Source of the DNA: Lentibacillus juripiscarius JCM 12147
GTDB lineage: Bacteria > Bacillota > Bacilli > Bacillales_D > Amphibacillaceae
Length of the DNA stretch: 64,000 bases
Reading direction: 5' to 3'
Assembly: GCA_001311805.1 (NCBI GenBank)
Contig: BBCA01000003.1
Coordinates: 1-64,000, forward strand
Shown here: piece after piece, positions 1-9,591 of the stretch
How the letters are laid out: each line of letters starts with the position of its first letter
Numbering within the stretch: position 1 is the first letter of the stretch
Program-made: the position numbers and the translations under genes
Notes under the pieces: model-generated
The model's database searches: none
What the model saw: only the letters and a program-made list of their open reading frames with translations
Told to the model about the DNA's origin: nothing

Positions 1-445
1 GCTGAGCTACTGTGGAATAATTTTTATGATATTATATCAAAATTGTTGTACTCTTCCTAGCAGACCTTTACATAAAAGGCTGTCCAAAGACGACGTAACC
101 TTCATGTTGCTGCATGTTTTTATCAGCGACGAAATATAATTTATCATGTTCGGCAGAATATGTCAATAACTTTTGCTCACAAAATTTATGTAAGGCCGAA
201 AAAACAAATCAGCAACAGACAACATTAATAACTATAGCATGTTCAATCCATATTATCAATAGTGAATAAAGGAAAAAAATTTTACGTATTTACATGAAAT
301 GAAGTCCGACTTTAGACATACAAAAATACCGGCAGCAGCCAATATGCAGCGTGCCGATATTTCGTACCCATTAAAGGACGTCGCGAACTTAGGTCCTATT
401 GATCCTCTTTGACACGCAATTTTGAGCACGTACAATAAGTGTTGT
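1..445. other. Non-coding stretch, nothing recognised
   Basis: I see no gene here. The only open frame of any length (256-471, minus) has no ribosome binding site, no recognisable family and runs into the start of the next gene. The stretch is AT-rich and probably contains the 3' region of the Na/Pi cotransporter transcript. Confidence 0.5.
323..356 (-). terminator. Possible terminator downstream of the Na/Pi cotransporter gene
   Basis: On the minus strand an imperfect stem (GGCACGCTGC against GCTGCTGCC) is followed by TATTTTTG. It lies about 90 bases past the transporter stop codon. The stem has a bulge and one mismatch, so this is tentative. Confidence 0.35.
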
Positions 446-2104
446 TTATTCATCCAAAATCGCTTCAGCAATATTTACTGCATGATCGGCAATACGTTCA
501 AGATTGCTGATAATATCCACAAACACAATTCCCGCTGATCCGGTACATAAGCCTTCATTCATCCGGATGATATGTTTCTTTCGGAAATCCCGTTCCATTT
601 TATCAATTTGATCTTCTTTCTGCATGACCGCCAGTGCCTTTTCGCGGTCCATTTTATCCAATGTTTCGACAGATTCCTTAACTGTCATAATCGTCAAATC
701 AAACATATTATTCAGATCTTCCTGAGCTTGTTCGGTTATATGGACTTTGTTGGATATTTTATAATCTATCAGTTCAATAATGTTTTCAAAATGATCTCCT
801 ATGCGTTCTATATCACGTACAGAGTCCATCAGAAGCGTATGCTTGGTACTGTCCAGTTCAGACATATATACACCTGACAATTCAACTAAATAATCCGTTA
901 TCTCTCGGTCGAGGTTGTTGAGTGCACCTTCGATTTGCATTGACATTTCCGAATGCTTCTGGCTTTTCGTTGTTAAATATAAGTTGGTCTCTTCAAGCCC
1001 TTTGTACGAGTATTCACCCATACGAATAATCTCAGCTTTTGCCTGGTCAAGTGCTAATGTAGATGATTGCTGGATAAAAATTGGATCCAGATGCTTTGGC
1101 TTATATTCCACAACTGTATCGTCACCAGGAATAATTTTTGTTACTATCCATGCAAGTGCACCGATGAAAGGAAATTGAATAATCAGGTTGACAAGGTTAA
1201 AGCTTCCATGCGCAAAGGCTATCGTCATTTCCGGATTAAGATCTAATAAGGATTGCAAATAAATAACGTAATTCGTAAAAAAGCCCAAAAGAAGCAATAC
1301 GACAGTCGTACCAGCCAGATTAAAAATAACGTGAACATATGCTGCCCGTTTGGCGGCTACCGTTGCACCGATGGAAGCAAGGACTGCCGTGATGGTTGTT
1401 CCTATATTGTCCCCGAATAATACGGGCAATGCGGCCTTCAATTCAATTGCACCTTCAGAAAACAGCCCCTGCAGAATACCAATCGTGGCACTGGAACTTT
1501 GCACAACAAATGTAAACAATGTACCAATAACGACACCAAGTATCGAATGCTCACTCATACTCAGTGTGAGTTCTTGAAATGCCTCAAGACTTCTTAATGG
1601 TGACATCCCGCTGCTCATCAGCTCAAGGCCAAAGAACAGTGCCCCGAAGCCAAATATAGCCTGTCCGAGATTATTCACTTTTTGGTTTTTAAAGAAAAAC
1701 AGTAAGAAACAGCCAACAGCTATAATCGGCAGGGCATATTGACCCAGATCAATCCCTATAATGAAAGCAGTTACCGTTGTACCAACATTGGCACCCATAA
1801 TAACACCAATAGCTTGTCTTAGAGTCATAAATCCAGCGTTAACGAGCCCGACCGTCAACACTGTAGTCCCTGAACTGCTCTGAATAAGGATTGTCACTAC
1901 GATACCTGCAAGCACACCAAGGAACGGGTTGCTCGTTGTTTTGTCAAGTATATCCCGCAGTCGGTCGCCCGCAGACTTTTGAAGTCCTTCCCCCATATAT
2001 TTGATGCCAAGCAGAAATATGCCAAGTCCGCCAATAAATTCAAATATCAGTGTTTGCACATCGATATCCAAAGAAACGCCACCCTTCATGTAGAAAACTG
2101 TCAC
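446..2104 (-). CDS. Na/Pi cotransporter family protein with C-terminal PhoU-like domain
   Basis: The product is a membrane transporter of the NptA/YjbB family (Na+-dependent phosphate symport). It has two inverted Na/Pi-cotransporter repeats in the first ~310 residues, each with the family's QSSS signature (ILIQSSSGTT near residue 74, FVVQSSSATI near residue 200), and GANVGTT/GDNIGTT loops after them. Residues ~340-552 form a helical PhoU-like tail. The frame is uninterrupted and of usual length (552 residues). The frame opens at a GTG (2104), but a TTG at 2071 follows a better-spaced AAGGGTGG and may be the true start. It resembles B. subtilis YqeW, although it sits here next to yqfZ/yqfX rather than beside the dnaK operon. 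Phosphate transport itself is inferred from the family. Confidence 0.85.
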   Translation of the reverse strand: MTVFYMKGGVSLDIDVQTLIFEFIGGLGIFLLGIKYMGEGLQKSAGDRLRDILDKTTSNPFLGVLAGIVVTILIQSSSGTTVLTVGLVNAGFMTLRQAIGVIMGANVGTTVTAFIIGIDLGQYALPIIAVGCFLLFFFKNQKVNNLGQAIFGFGALFFGLELMSSGMSPLRSLEAFQELTLSMSEHSILGVVIGTLFTFVVQSSSATIGILQGLFSEGAIELKAALPVLFGDNIGTTITAVLASIGATVAAKRAAYVHVIFNLAGTTVVLLLLGFFTNYVIYLQSLLDLNPEMTIAFAHGSFNLVNLIIQFPFIGALAWIVTKIIPGDDTVVEYKPKHLDPIFIQQSSTLALDQAKAEIIRMGEYSYKGLEETNLYLTTKSQKHSEMSMQIEGALNNLDREITDYLVELSGVYMSELDSTKHTLLMDSVRDIERIGDHFENIIELIDYKISNKVHITEQAQEDLNNMFDLTIMTVKESVETLDKMDREKALAVMQKEDQIDKMERDFRKKHIIRMNEGLCTGSAGIVFVDIISNLERIADHAVNIAEAILDE

Positions 2105-2368
2105 ATACCTTCCCCATTATTAATGGATTCGACAGCGTTTGTAAAGTATATCTCGAAAAATTAACATAAAGTTACATTCACCTTTTTCCCGTGTGCTCCT
2201 GGTTATAATTTGCCCGAATGGATCATTGGGAACGTACATGAAAACTTGCGTAAGTAGTCGACTGTGTAGGTTCTCTTTCGGCTGCAGCAGTAATAAATCA
2301 GATGTATTAGCATAAATATCAAACGAAAAGGTATTTGGCTGTAGAGCTGTATAAAGGAATGAGAAATT

Positions 2369-2694
2369 ATGAAGCGACTCGGATTGTACATTTTTATTGG
2401 ATTGTTTCTCATTAGTATTTATAAAGACCTTACCACAGGATTACTTCCGGAAAACACGACAGAACAAACGGATGAAAACAGGGTCGAAAAAGAGAGTCTG
2501 ACAGGAATCCGTGCAGAAGTGGACAAGGGGGATACCGTGCTGTCAGTTGTCGAAAAATAAATGAACAACTTGGTAAAGTTGACATTCCGGAAATACGAGC
2601 CGATTTCAAAACATTAAATCCCCATACAGATCCCCTCCGTATCGAATCTGGTGAATATTACTATTTCCCGCTGTATGAAAAAGGGGCTGAATAA
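2369..2694 (+). CDS. yqfZ: YqfZ-like LysM-type membrane protein (frameshifted)
   Basis: The start ATG follows AAGGAATGAG. Residues 1-25 form one membrane anchor (IFIGLFLISIY). The C-terminal half, after a shift in the A-run at 2553-2557, looks like a single LysM fold: KGDTVLSVVEKIN at the beginning and a GEYYYFPLY end. With the missing A restored the protein is about 108 residues, near the size of B. subtilis YqfZ. The gene lies in the nfo-yqfT-yqfX-yqfZ neighbourhood as in B. subtilis, where YqfZ is a late sporulation gene product of unknown role. The name rests on this synteny plus the LysM-like pattern, so it is a moderate-confidence assignment. A terminator overlaps the stop codon. Confidence 0.6.
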
Positions 2695-2711
2695 ATCTTC
2701 AGCCCCTTTTG
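2679..2711 (+). terminator. Terminator of the yqfZ-like gene
   Basis: AAAGGGGCTGA and TCAGCCCCTTTT form an 11-12 bp stem around ATAAATCT, ending in T's. It overlaps the last codons of yqfZ. The gene on the other strand (yqfX) ends just past it, so it may work in both directions. Confidence 0.8.
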
Positions 2712-3115
2712 TTATACGAATGGCAAGACAAATAATCGGATGAGAATGGATATTGCACCTACAATTATCGCGGAGTTACCAAGTGTTTCTGCACCCCGAT
2801 TTCTTGAAATGAAGCCTAGGATTATCCCGGCACCGCCGAGTATGATTGGCATCATGAAAAAGAAATCACTGACAATGCCACACCAATCCAGCCAAAAGCT
2901 CCGGTGGCTTCTGTGTCATCATCCTCAGTATCCGCGATATCGTCCGCGGTCATTTCTGCGGCAAATTCCTCATCACGTCTACTTTGTACATCCTCGATAT
3001 CCGGTTCGTCGCCATTAAAATTGGTTGCAACCATATCGTCCGTGTCCGGCTGTTCCTCAAGCTTCGGTCCATTTTCCGAGCTATTTATCCTGCGGTTTGT
3101 TTCATCCATCAGCAT
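2712..3115 (-). CDS. yqfX: YqfX-like membrane protein (frameshifted)
   Basis: The N-terminal ~65 residues are acidic and hydrophilic. Two membrane segments follow: one around FGWIGVALSVISFF and, after the shift, a glycine-rich segment (PIILGGAGIILGFISRNRG) and a final hydrophobic end. The shift is a missing T on the coding strand at the five-base run 2857-2861. The corrected length is about 134 residues. The acidic leader plus GGAGIILGF...RGAETLG pattern matches B. subtilis YqfX, and the position next to yqfT/nfo agrees. The function of YqfX is unknown. The intervening zur and ispG genes of B. subtilis are not present here. Confidence 0.65.
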
Positions 3116-3265
3116 GACCTCTCTTTCTTTGATGAGGTGCGTTTATAGCTTATGGATGTCCGCGGTTTATCATGCTGGTACTTATTGTAAGTGATAAGGG
3201 GAGAGAGTAAATTTTTTGGAGCTAATGCATACAGTACATCAGATCACTTTTTAAGGGGAGAGAAT

Positions 3266-3544
3266 ATGTCGTCGTTTATCAAACAGTTCGTGAAAACTAA
3301 GATGAAACAGCTGTCGGCAGATGAGCTGCTCCATTACGCACATGAATATAACTTTTCCATTTCCAGAAAACAAGCAAATGCCATCACTTCCTATTTACAA
3401 ACACATACGGTTGATCCTTTCAGCTCCAGGAGCCGCAAAAATGTTTCGAGAGCTTGCCCGCATAACGGATGAAAATACAGCAAAAAAGCGGAAAAGCTGT
3501 TCCAGGAAACCATTAAAGCGTACGGTCTGGAACATTTGTTTTAG
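3266..3544 (+). CDS. yqfT: YqfT-like DUF2624 protein (frameshifted twice)
   Basis: The small protein starts at the ATG after AAGGGGAGAGAAT. Its beginning, MSSFIKQFVKTKMKQLSADE, and the phrase on reading order NFSISRKQANAI are typical of the DUF2624 family that sits beside nfo in Bacillus. Two compensations are needed: an extra T near 3420 and a missing A in the run at about 3481-3487. The corrected product is about 92 residues and ends IKAYGLEHLF. The family has no known function. Confidence 0.65.
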
Positions 3545-3599
3545 AAAAGAATGTTATAAGTAGGCAGGAATAACGTGCGAGACATTATTCCTGCTTATA

Positions 3600-4491
3600 T
3601 TACTGATTGACAATTTTTTCTTTCAAGCCCGAATCAAATGAGCCATCCCGGATCATATCAATTTCAAATTTATATGGGGGCTTTTTGTTTTTCTTATCTT
3701 CACCTACAAATGGTGTTTCAAGGATTTTAGGCAACTCTTCCAATTGCGGATGTGTAATGACATGGTGGAGCCCTTCGAAACCAATATGACCGAACCCGAT
3801 ATTTTCGTGACGGTCTTTTTGGGCGCCTTGTTCATTCTTACTATCATTCACATGAACGACCTTTAAGCGGTCCAGCCCAATAATACGGTCAAATTCATCC
3901 AGTACGCCATCAAAGTCATGGACAACATCATACCCCGCGTCATGGATATGACATGTATCCAGGCAAACAGAAAGCTTTTCATTATGGGTCACCCCGTCCA
4001 TAATTGCAGCCAGTTCGTCAAATGTGCGCCCAATTTCTGATCCTTTACCAGCCATCGTTTCCAATGCTATCTGAACATTCTGGTTTGGATCAAGCACTTC
4101 ATTGAGCCCTTCAATAATTTTAGGAATCCCTTTGTCCGCCCCTTGTCCGACATGTGAGCCAGGGTGGAGGACAATTTGTTCGGCTCCAATTGCGCTTGTA
4201 CGATCAATTTCATTCCGCAAAAATCCACGCCCAATTCAAACGTTTCCTTTTTCGTTGTGTTGCCTATATTAATGATGTATGGTGCATGGACAACAACATC
4301 AACGATACCGTTCTCCGCCATATGCTGTCTTCCAGCTTCAATATTTAATTCTTCAATCGGCTTCCTTCTTGTGTTCTGTGGTGCACCGGTATAAATCATA
4401 AACACATTTGATCCATATGAAACTGCCTGCTCACTCGACCCTTGAAGCATTTTTTTCCGCTCATGGATACGTGTGATCCAATCTTTAACAT
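3600..4491 (-). CDS. nfo: Endonuclease IV (frameshifted twice)
   Basis: Type IV apurinic/apyrimidinic endonuclease of base-excision repair, a TIM barrel with three metal ions. The corrected product starts [16 protein letters not shown], includes the [11 protein letters not shown] loop, HPGSHVG (zinc ligand region) and ends ...LKEKIVNQ. The length is ~297 residues, as expected. Single bases are missing in a T/A run near 4455 (seven instead of eight) and near 4216 (five instead of six). The start ATG (4489-4491) follows GGGGTGAGGAA and lies 17 bases after the cshB stop. In B. subtilis the cshB-nfo order is the same. Spore DNA repair is a known role of Nfo in Bacillus. Confidence 0.93.
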
Positions 4492-4507
4492 TTCCTCACC
4501 CCAACAC

Positions 4508-5818
4508 TTATTTTCGCTTTTTGTTTGATTTTTTCATTAACTGATTTTTCGCCTTTTCCTGCTGTTTTTTCATTTTTTCTTATATCCAGGTTTAACCTTT
4601 TTATACTTCTTGACCTTTTTCCAGGCCATGTTATCTGCATCTTGGTCCGTTGTATCGTCTTTCTTCCGGTCATTCCGGAACTTGGAAGGTTTCCATTCAC
4701 CATTTTTGACATCCCAAAAAGCAACGGGAAGCCCCTTTTGTTTTAATTTTTCCATCAGACGTATGTCATTATCGTCATAGAGACTGATCACTGTTCCTTC
4801 CATACCGGCACGTGCTGTCCGACCCGCACGGTGTACATAAAAGTCTGTTTCCTTTGGCAGTTGCGCATTAATAACATGGCTGACCCCTTTAATATCCACA
4901 CCGCGTGAAGCAAGATCGGTCGCCACGATATACTGATAGCGGAGGTTCTGTATCTCTTTCAGGACACGTTTTCGTTCTCTTGGTGCCAGTCCACCATGTA
5001 TGAGCCCCGTATCAAGCCCTTTTTGCTGCAGGGAACTGGCCAATGCATCTGCATTTTCTTTTCCGTTTGTGAAAATAATGGCCAAATATGGCTGAATCGT
5101 TTCAGAAATCCCTGCAATCACTTCTGCAGGATCACGGTTTTCAATGGTATAAACCGGTGTTCCAATGTTTCTGGCGATAATGCATCGTCGACTTTGACAT
5201 GCAGCGGGTTTTCCAGGTATTTACGGTAAAAAATGTTCAAGCTGCTGTGGAATGGTGGCGGAAAATGCCAGTAACTGGATATCTTGCTTTGCCCGGACCA
5301 GCAGCTGATCCACATCCTGAATAAAACCAAGTTCAAGCATGAGGTCAGCCTCATCAATCACGAAGGCTGATGCAATATAAATGGAAAGGCTTTGCTCTTT
5401 TACCAGTCGAGCATCCTTCCAGGAGTTCCGACGACAATATGCGGCGGTTCCTTCAACTTTTCCATCATTTTTGCTTATCCATTCCTCCGACCAGCAGCTT
5501 GGCAAACCAGGTTCCTTTCTTCCCGGCGTAATCAATAATTGTTCTCACTTCATCATATATTTGTGTTGCCAATTCTCTTGTTGGCGCGGTAATGACAAGT
5601 TGCACTTCCCGCTTTTCCGGGTCAAGACGGTTCAGTAGCGGGAGAAGGTATGCGTGTGTTTTCCCGGAACCTGTCTGTGACTGGCCAATAACGCTTGTCC
5701 CTTCAAGAACAGCAGGGATCACTTGCTCCTGAATGGCCGTTGGTTTCTTAAACTCCAGCTTATGGATGACATCTGTCATGATAGGCCGGAAGTTGAATTG
5801 GCTAAAATGTTCAGTCAT
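4508..5818 (-). CDS. cshB: DEAD-box RNA helicase CshB (frameshifted about five times)
   Basis: ATP-dependent RNA helicase. Visible motifs: Q-motif F..KPTAIQEQVIP, motif I SQTGSGKT, Ia PTRELA, Ib VGTPGRMLD (in the corrected frame), II DEAD, III SAT, then the second RecA domain with IIFTNGK, ATDLASRGVDI and HRAGRTARAG. A lysine-rich C-tail (GYKKKMKKQQEK...) follows after a last shift near 4574. Other shifts are near 5140, 5230, 5415 and 5470. Corrected length is ~436, like B. subtilis CshB (YqfR), a cold-shock helicase linked to ribosome assembly and RNA turnover. It precedes nfo by 17 bases and is likely cotranscribed with it. It is the most heavily interrupted gene of its size in the window. 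Confidence 0.92.
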
Positions 5819-5891
5819 GTTGGGTTACTCCTTTTTATCAAGCTGTATTTATTCATAAATGACGGAACGATAAGGTAGCGTGTAAAAATGC

Positions 5892-7001
5892 TCAGACAGT
5901 TTGGAAAGGATTTGTATTGGCCTGGGATACCATTACTTGCAGCCCGTCCGTTTGAAAAGCCTCATCAAGGTAGGCCTTCGTATAGTCTTTCATCACTTTT
6001 TCTGCATAATGACCAGGGTCAATCACGGACAGATCCAATTCCTGTGCATCCTGGGCCGAATGAAATGTCATGTCTCCAGTGATATATGCATCTGCACCCA
6101 TTTTCATTGCTTCCTGAATATATTTTTCCCCGCTTCCGCCAAGAATAGCTACTTTTTTTACTGGTGCGGACAAATCACCGGTTACCCTTACGTTTGGGAT
6201 GTCGAACGTTCTCTTGACACGTTCACACAATTCCGCCAATGTCAGGGATTCATTCAGTGTTCCCATTCGTCCCAGCCCATAAGAAGTACCGCTGTTTTCG
6301 ACTGGGTACAAATCATAGGCAGCCTCTTCGTATGGATGTGCTGCAATCATTGCCTCAACCACGGACGGCAAATCCTTCTCCGGTATAATGGTTTCCAGTT
6401 TGACTTCATCGACAAATTCCAAGCTGCCCTGCGACCCAATATACGGATCAGTTCCCTCAAGCGGTTTGAACGTTCCTTGACCAGCTGACTGAAATGTGCA
6501 ATGGCTATAGTCCCCAATGTGTCCTGCGCCCTGCTGACTCATGGCTTCTCTGACATTGTCTGCATGCGTTTCTGGAACAAACACAGCTATTTTAACCAGC
6601 TTTTCTGTATAGTTTTCAACAAGGATCTCTCGATTATCAATACTAAGCAAATCACAAAGCATATCATTTACTCCGCCATTAGCAGCATCAAGATTCGTAT
6701 GTGCTGCGTATACGGTTATATCGTGGGCAAGCAATTTACGGATAACCCGGCCTTTAGGAGAGTCTGTGTCCAGCTGTTTGAGCGGTTTGAACAGCAAAGG
6801 GTGGTGAGCAATAATTAAATCAACATTATTTTCAATTGCCTCATCCACTGTTGATTCCAAAACGTCCAAAGCAATCATCACCCTATTCACCGACTGTTGC
6901 GCTGAACCAATCTGCAACCCCACGTTATCCCAATCATACGCTAAATATTTTGGCGCCCACACTTCCATGGTCCTGAAAATATCCGCGTTACGGACAGTCA
7001 T
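5892..7001 (-). CDS. yqfO: Nif3/YqfO family dinuclear-metal protein
   Basis: Uninterrupted, 369 residues. The family (annotated GTP cyclohydrolase I type 2/NIF3-like) forms a hexamer with a two-metal site. Metal ligands are visible in IIAHHPLLF (near residue 63), TNLDAANGGV (near 103) and DPGHYAEKVM (near 328). The longer Bacillus-type form has a CutA/PII-like insert in the middle (about residues 130-230: KIAVFVPETHADNV... to ...HPYEEAAYDLYP), which is present. The start overlaps the end of trmK by 14 bases, as in B. subtilis, so the two are translationally coupled. Its biochemical role is still not settled. Confidence 0.88.
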   Translation of the reverse strand: MTVRNADIFRTMEVWAPKYLAYDWDNVGLQIGSAQQSVNRVMIALDVLESTVDEAIENNVDLIIAHHPLLFKPLKQLDTDSPKGRVIRKLLAHDITVYAAHTNLDAANGGVNDMLCDLLSIDNREILVENYTEKLVKIAVFVPETHADNVREAMSQQGAGHIGDYSHCTFQSAGQGTFKPLEGTDPYIGSQGSLEFVDEVKLETIIPEKDLPSVVEAMIAAHPYEEAAYDLYPVENSGTSYGLGRMGTLNESLTLAELCERVKRTFDIPNVRVTGDLSAPVKKVAILGGSGEKYIQEAMKMGADAYITGDMTFHSAQDAQELDLSVIDPGHYAEKVMKDYTKAYLDEAFQTDGLQVMVSQANTNPFQTV

Positions 7002-7695
7002 CTTCCACTTCCTCCTTTATCCACAATAATTCTTTTTCAAATGAAGCTATTTTTGCAGCTTCCGGCACTTTCGCATGTTTCATTTGCTCAATGATCCGGT
7101 GCCGTTTCTTCCGTTCCTGTTCCCATTTTTGATAAAACAAATCCGATTTCTGTTGCAGAAGACGAGGGCCGAACAAAAGCTGTTTACCAGTCAGCTGTTG
7201 TCTCCCGGTATGTTTATCACCGACAATAATTTCATATATATGGCCATTTTCTTCAAGCAAGACTTCATCCATAATGACATAGCCGTGAGTCGAAAACCAT
7301 TTTCGGACATCCCGTTCATCCGTGTTGGGCTGGGCAATGATACGCTTGGTGCCGGCCATACGATCGCTGCCATGTTCAAGAATGGCCCGAATCAACGAGC
7401 CCCCCATGCCCGCAATCACCACTGCGTCCACTTCACCGGGAGAGAAAACCTTCAGCCCATTGCCCAGGCGGACATCGATTCGGTCTGACAAGTTATAAAA
7501 AGATACGGTTTCCCGTGCACGCTGAAAAGGGCCTTCATTCACCTCTCCGGCAATGGCCTGTGCAGTTAAGTCTGAAAGGCAAATATATGAAGGTAGATAG
7601 GCATGGTCAGATCCGATATCGGCAAAACGAATTCCCGGTGGTACAAAAGAAGCCGTTTCTTTAAGCCGCTTGGAAAGGTTTACGGTATTGTTCAT
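6988..7695 (-). CDS. trmK: tRNA (adenine22-N1)-methyltransferase
   Basis: SAM-dependent enzyme that methylates A22 of bacterial tRNAs. The Rossmann motif is IRFADIGSDHAYLP and the second motif is VIAGMGGSLI (conserved GMGG). A coiled-coil-prone C-terminal helical part (EQERKKRHRIIEQ) completes the family architecture. The chosen ATG (7693-7695) follows AGGGAAGGAGTATGAG; an upstream in-frame extension to 7740 has no support. It is 235 residues and intact, and overlaps yqfO. Confidence 0.9.
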   Translation of the reverse strand: MNNTVNLSKRLKETASFVPPGIRFADIGSDHAYLPSYICLSDLTAQAIAGEVNEGPFQRARETVSFYNLSDRIDVRLGNGLKVFSPGEVDAVVIAGMGGSLIRAILEHGSDRMAGTKRIIAQPNTDERDVRKWFSTHGYVIMDEVLLEENGHIYEIIVGDKHTGRQQLTGKQLLFGPRLLQQKSDLFYQKWEQERKKRHRIIEQMKHAKVPEAAKIASFEKELLWIKEEVEDDCP

Positions 7696-7794
7696 CTCAT
7701 ACTCCTTCCCTCTATAATATTTCAAAGAACAAAAGAGCAAGCCTGCTGCATAATACCAGTAAGCTTACTCTTTCAGACGCTTGCATGATGTCTT

Positions 7795-8199
7795 TTACTT
7801 TTGTTCTGAAAGCCACTGTGCCAGAGCATCAGCTTTCTTGCCCTTTACAATTCCTGCGGGCATGTTCGGAGGGAAACCGTTAGCGATTATTTCTTTAATT
7901 TCTTCTTTTGAATAATCACTGCCAACCGAAGTCAGGTCCGGTCCGACTCCACCGGATAAATCACTTCCATGACAGCTTGCACAGTTGCTCTGGAAAATTT
8001 CTTCCCCATTCGCTGCAGTTTCTCCGCCTCCGGATCCTTCATCCTGGGACTTTTCCTGCTGTTCCTCTCCCTGCTTCTCTTCGCCATTCTGTTCGTCCTG
8101 AATTGCCTCCTGCTGATTCAGGCCGACAACCGATATAACAATGACTAAAAGTATTCCGAGAGCGGCGGTTAAAGCATAGGGTATAACCGGATTCTTCAT
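7795..8199 (-). CDS. cccA: Membrane-anchored cytochrome c-550
   Basis: 134 residues, intact. Residues ~7-26 are a single uncleaved membrane anchor. A low-complexity E/Q/G-rich linker (about residues 30-65) follows, then one class I cytochrome c domain with the haem motif CASCH (near residue 77) and the distal methionine region GFPPNMPAG. This matches B. subtilis CccA, a small c-type cytochrome of the outer membrane face, and it lies downstream of sigA in the same order. The RBS AAGGAGGAACAGCA precedes the ATG. Confidence 0.9.
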   Translation of the reverse strand: MKNPVIPYALTAALGILLVIVISVVGLNQQEAIQDEQNGEEKQGEEQQEKSQDEGSGGGETAANGEEIFQSNCASCHGSDLSGGVGPDLTSVGSDYSKEEIKEIIANGFPPNMPAGIVKGKKADALAQWLSEQK

Positions 8200-8403
8200 T
8201 GCTGTTCCTCCTTATGTAATTCCATTATAAAATGATAGAACTATATATATATTCTATCCAAAAATGATCACCTTTAAAGGAAAAAGGTGTGACATTTTTT
8301 TTTTAACAATGTAAATAAGATGACTATCGAACGATTTCAATTTTTATGTTATGCTATACTATAGATACATTTTGAAACCGCTTTTTGCAAAAATATGTAT
8401 GAA

Positions 8404-8438
8404 CAGTCATTGCACACGAAAACTGTGCTCAATGACTG
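8404..8438 (-). terminator. Stem-loop between sigA and cccA
   Basis: CAGTCATTG and CAATGACTG form a 9 bp perfect stem around a 17-base loop just after the sigA stop. The following T-run is poor on the minus strand, so it may be an mRNA end or processing structure more than a strong intrinsic terminator. Confidence 0.45.
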
Positions 8439-8445
8439 AAATACA

Positions 8446-9567
8446 CTATTCAAGAAAATCCTTAAGTCGTTTGCTGCGGCTAGGATGCCTGAGTTTTCTG
8501 AGTGCCTTCGCTTCAATCTGGCGGATGCGTTCCCTTGTAACACCAAATACTTTTCCTACTTCTTCCAGTGTTCTTGTCCGGCCGTCATCGAGCCCAAATC
8601 GCAAACGCAACACATTTTCTTCGCGGTCGGTCAAGGTATCAAGGACGTCTTCCAACTGTTCTTTCAGCAATTCATATGACGCATGGTCTGATGGAGAAAC
8701 AGCTTCCTGATCCTCGATAAAGTCGCCAAGATGGGAGTCATCTTCTTCACCAATTGGCGTTTCAAGTGAGACTGGCTCTTGTGCAATTTTAAGAATTTCT
8801 CTAACCTTATCCGGCGGCAGTTCCATTTCTTCCCCGATTTCCTCAGGGGTTGGTTCCCGTCCGTAATCCTGCAGCAGTTGACGCTGTACCCTGATTAGCT
8901 TATTAATCGTCTCAACCATGTGTACCGGTATACGGATGGTCCGTGCCTGATCCGCTATAGCGCGTGTGATTGCCTGTCGAATCCACCATGTTGCATACGT
9001 ACTGAACTTGAAACCTTTTCGATAATCAAACTTTTCTACTGCCTTGATCAAGCCCATATTCCCTTCTTGAATCAAGTCAAGGAATAACATACCGCGTCCA
9101 ACATAACGTTTGGCAATACTTACAACCAGGCGCAAATTGGCCTCAGACAAACGCCGTTTTGCTTCTTCTTCGCCATTTTCGATACGGGTTGCAAGATCAA
9201 TCTCTTCTGCAGCAGACAATAGATCTACTCTGCCGATTTCTTTCAGGTACATGCGTACAGGGTCGTTTATCTTGATGCCAAGCGGAACACTCAGGTCATT
9301 CAGATCAAACTCTTCCTCTTTCGCAATTTCCTGCATTTTTGGGTCTTCCTCAGAATCTCCAATTACTTCCACACCCTGATCTGTCAGGTACTCATAAAAT
9401 TCATCCATCTGTTCCGATTCAATCGAGAAACTGGACAGACGGTCGGCAACTTCTTCATAAGCCAGGACACCGCGCTTTTTGCCCATCTCAACCAGTTGTT
9501 CTTTTGCCTGATCAAGCGTAAGCTCACTATTATTATCCTTTGTTTGTGAAGGCTTATTTTCGGCCAT
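8446..9567 (-). CDS. sigA: Primary RNA polymerase sigma factor SigA
   Basis: 373 residues, intact. The N-terminal region 1.1 (AENKPSQ... to ~100) precedes region 1.2/2 with the RpoD signature [11 protein letters not shown], region 2.4 [13 protein letters not shown] (–10 recognition) and region 4.2 [25 protein letters not shown] (helix-turn-helix for –35). The start ATG (9565-9567) follows GGAAGGAGGGGGACTC; a longer frame to 9591 exists but lacks an RBS. It follows dnaG by 24 bases in the classic dnaG-sigA macromolecular synthesis operon. Confidence 0.97.
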   Translation of the reverse strand: MAENKPSQTKDNNSELTLDQAKEQLVEMGKKRGVLAYEEVADRLSSFSIESEQMDEFYEYLTDQGVEVIGDSEEDPKMQEIAKEEEFDLNDLSVPLGIKINDPVRMYLKEIGRVDLLSAAEEIDLATRIENGEEEAKRRLSEANLRLVVSIAKRYVGRGMLFLDLIQEGNMGLIKAVEKFDYRKGFKFSTYATWWIRQAITRAIADQARTIRIPVHMVETINKLIRVQRQLLQDYGREPTPEEIGEEMELPPDKVREILKIAQEPVSLETPIGEEDDSHLGDFIEDQEAVSPSDHASYELLKEQLEDVLDTLTDREENVLRLRFGLDDGRTRTLEEVGKVFGVTRERIRQIEAKALRKLRHPSRSKRLKDFLE

Positions 9568-9591
9568 GAGTCCCCCTCCTTCCAACTGCAT

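Noticed and set aside
256..471. A 71-codon frame at the window start, minus strand
   Set aside because: No RBS, no domain, and it overlaps the end of the Na/Pi cotransporter gene.
4508..5818. Programmed frameshifting or recoding in cshB and other genes
   Set aside because: The shifts are many, scattered, at simple homopolymer runs, and without slippery heptamers or stimulatory structures; sequencing error explains them better.
5901..6488. A 195-codon open frame opposite yqfO
   Set aside because: Antisense to an intact conserved gene, no RBS, no recognisable family.
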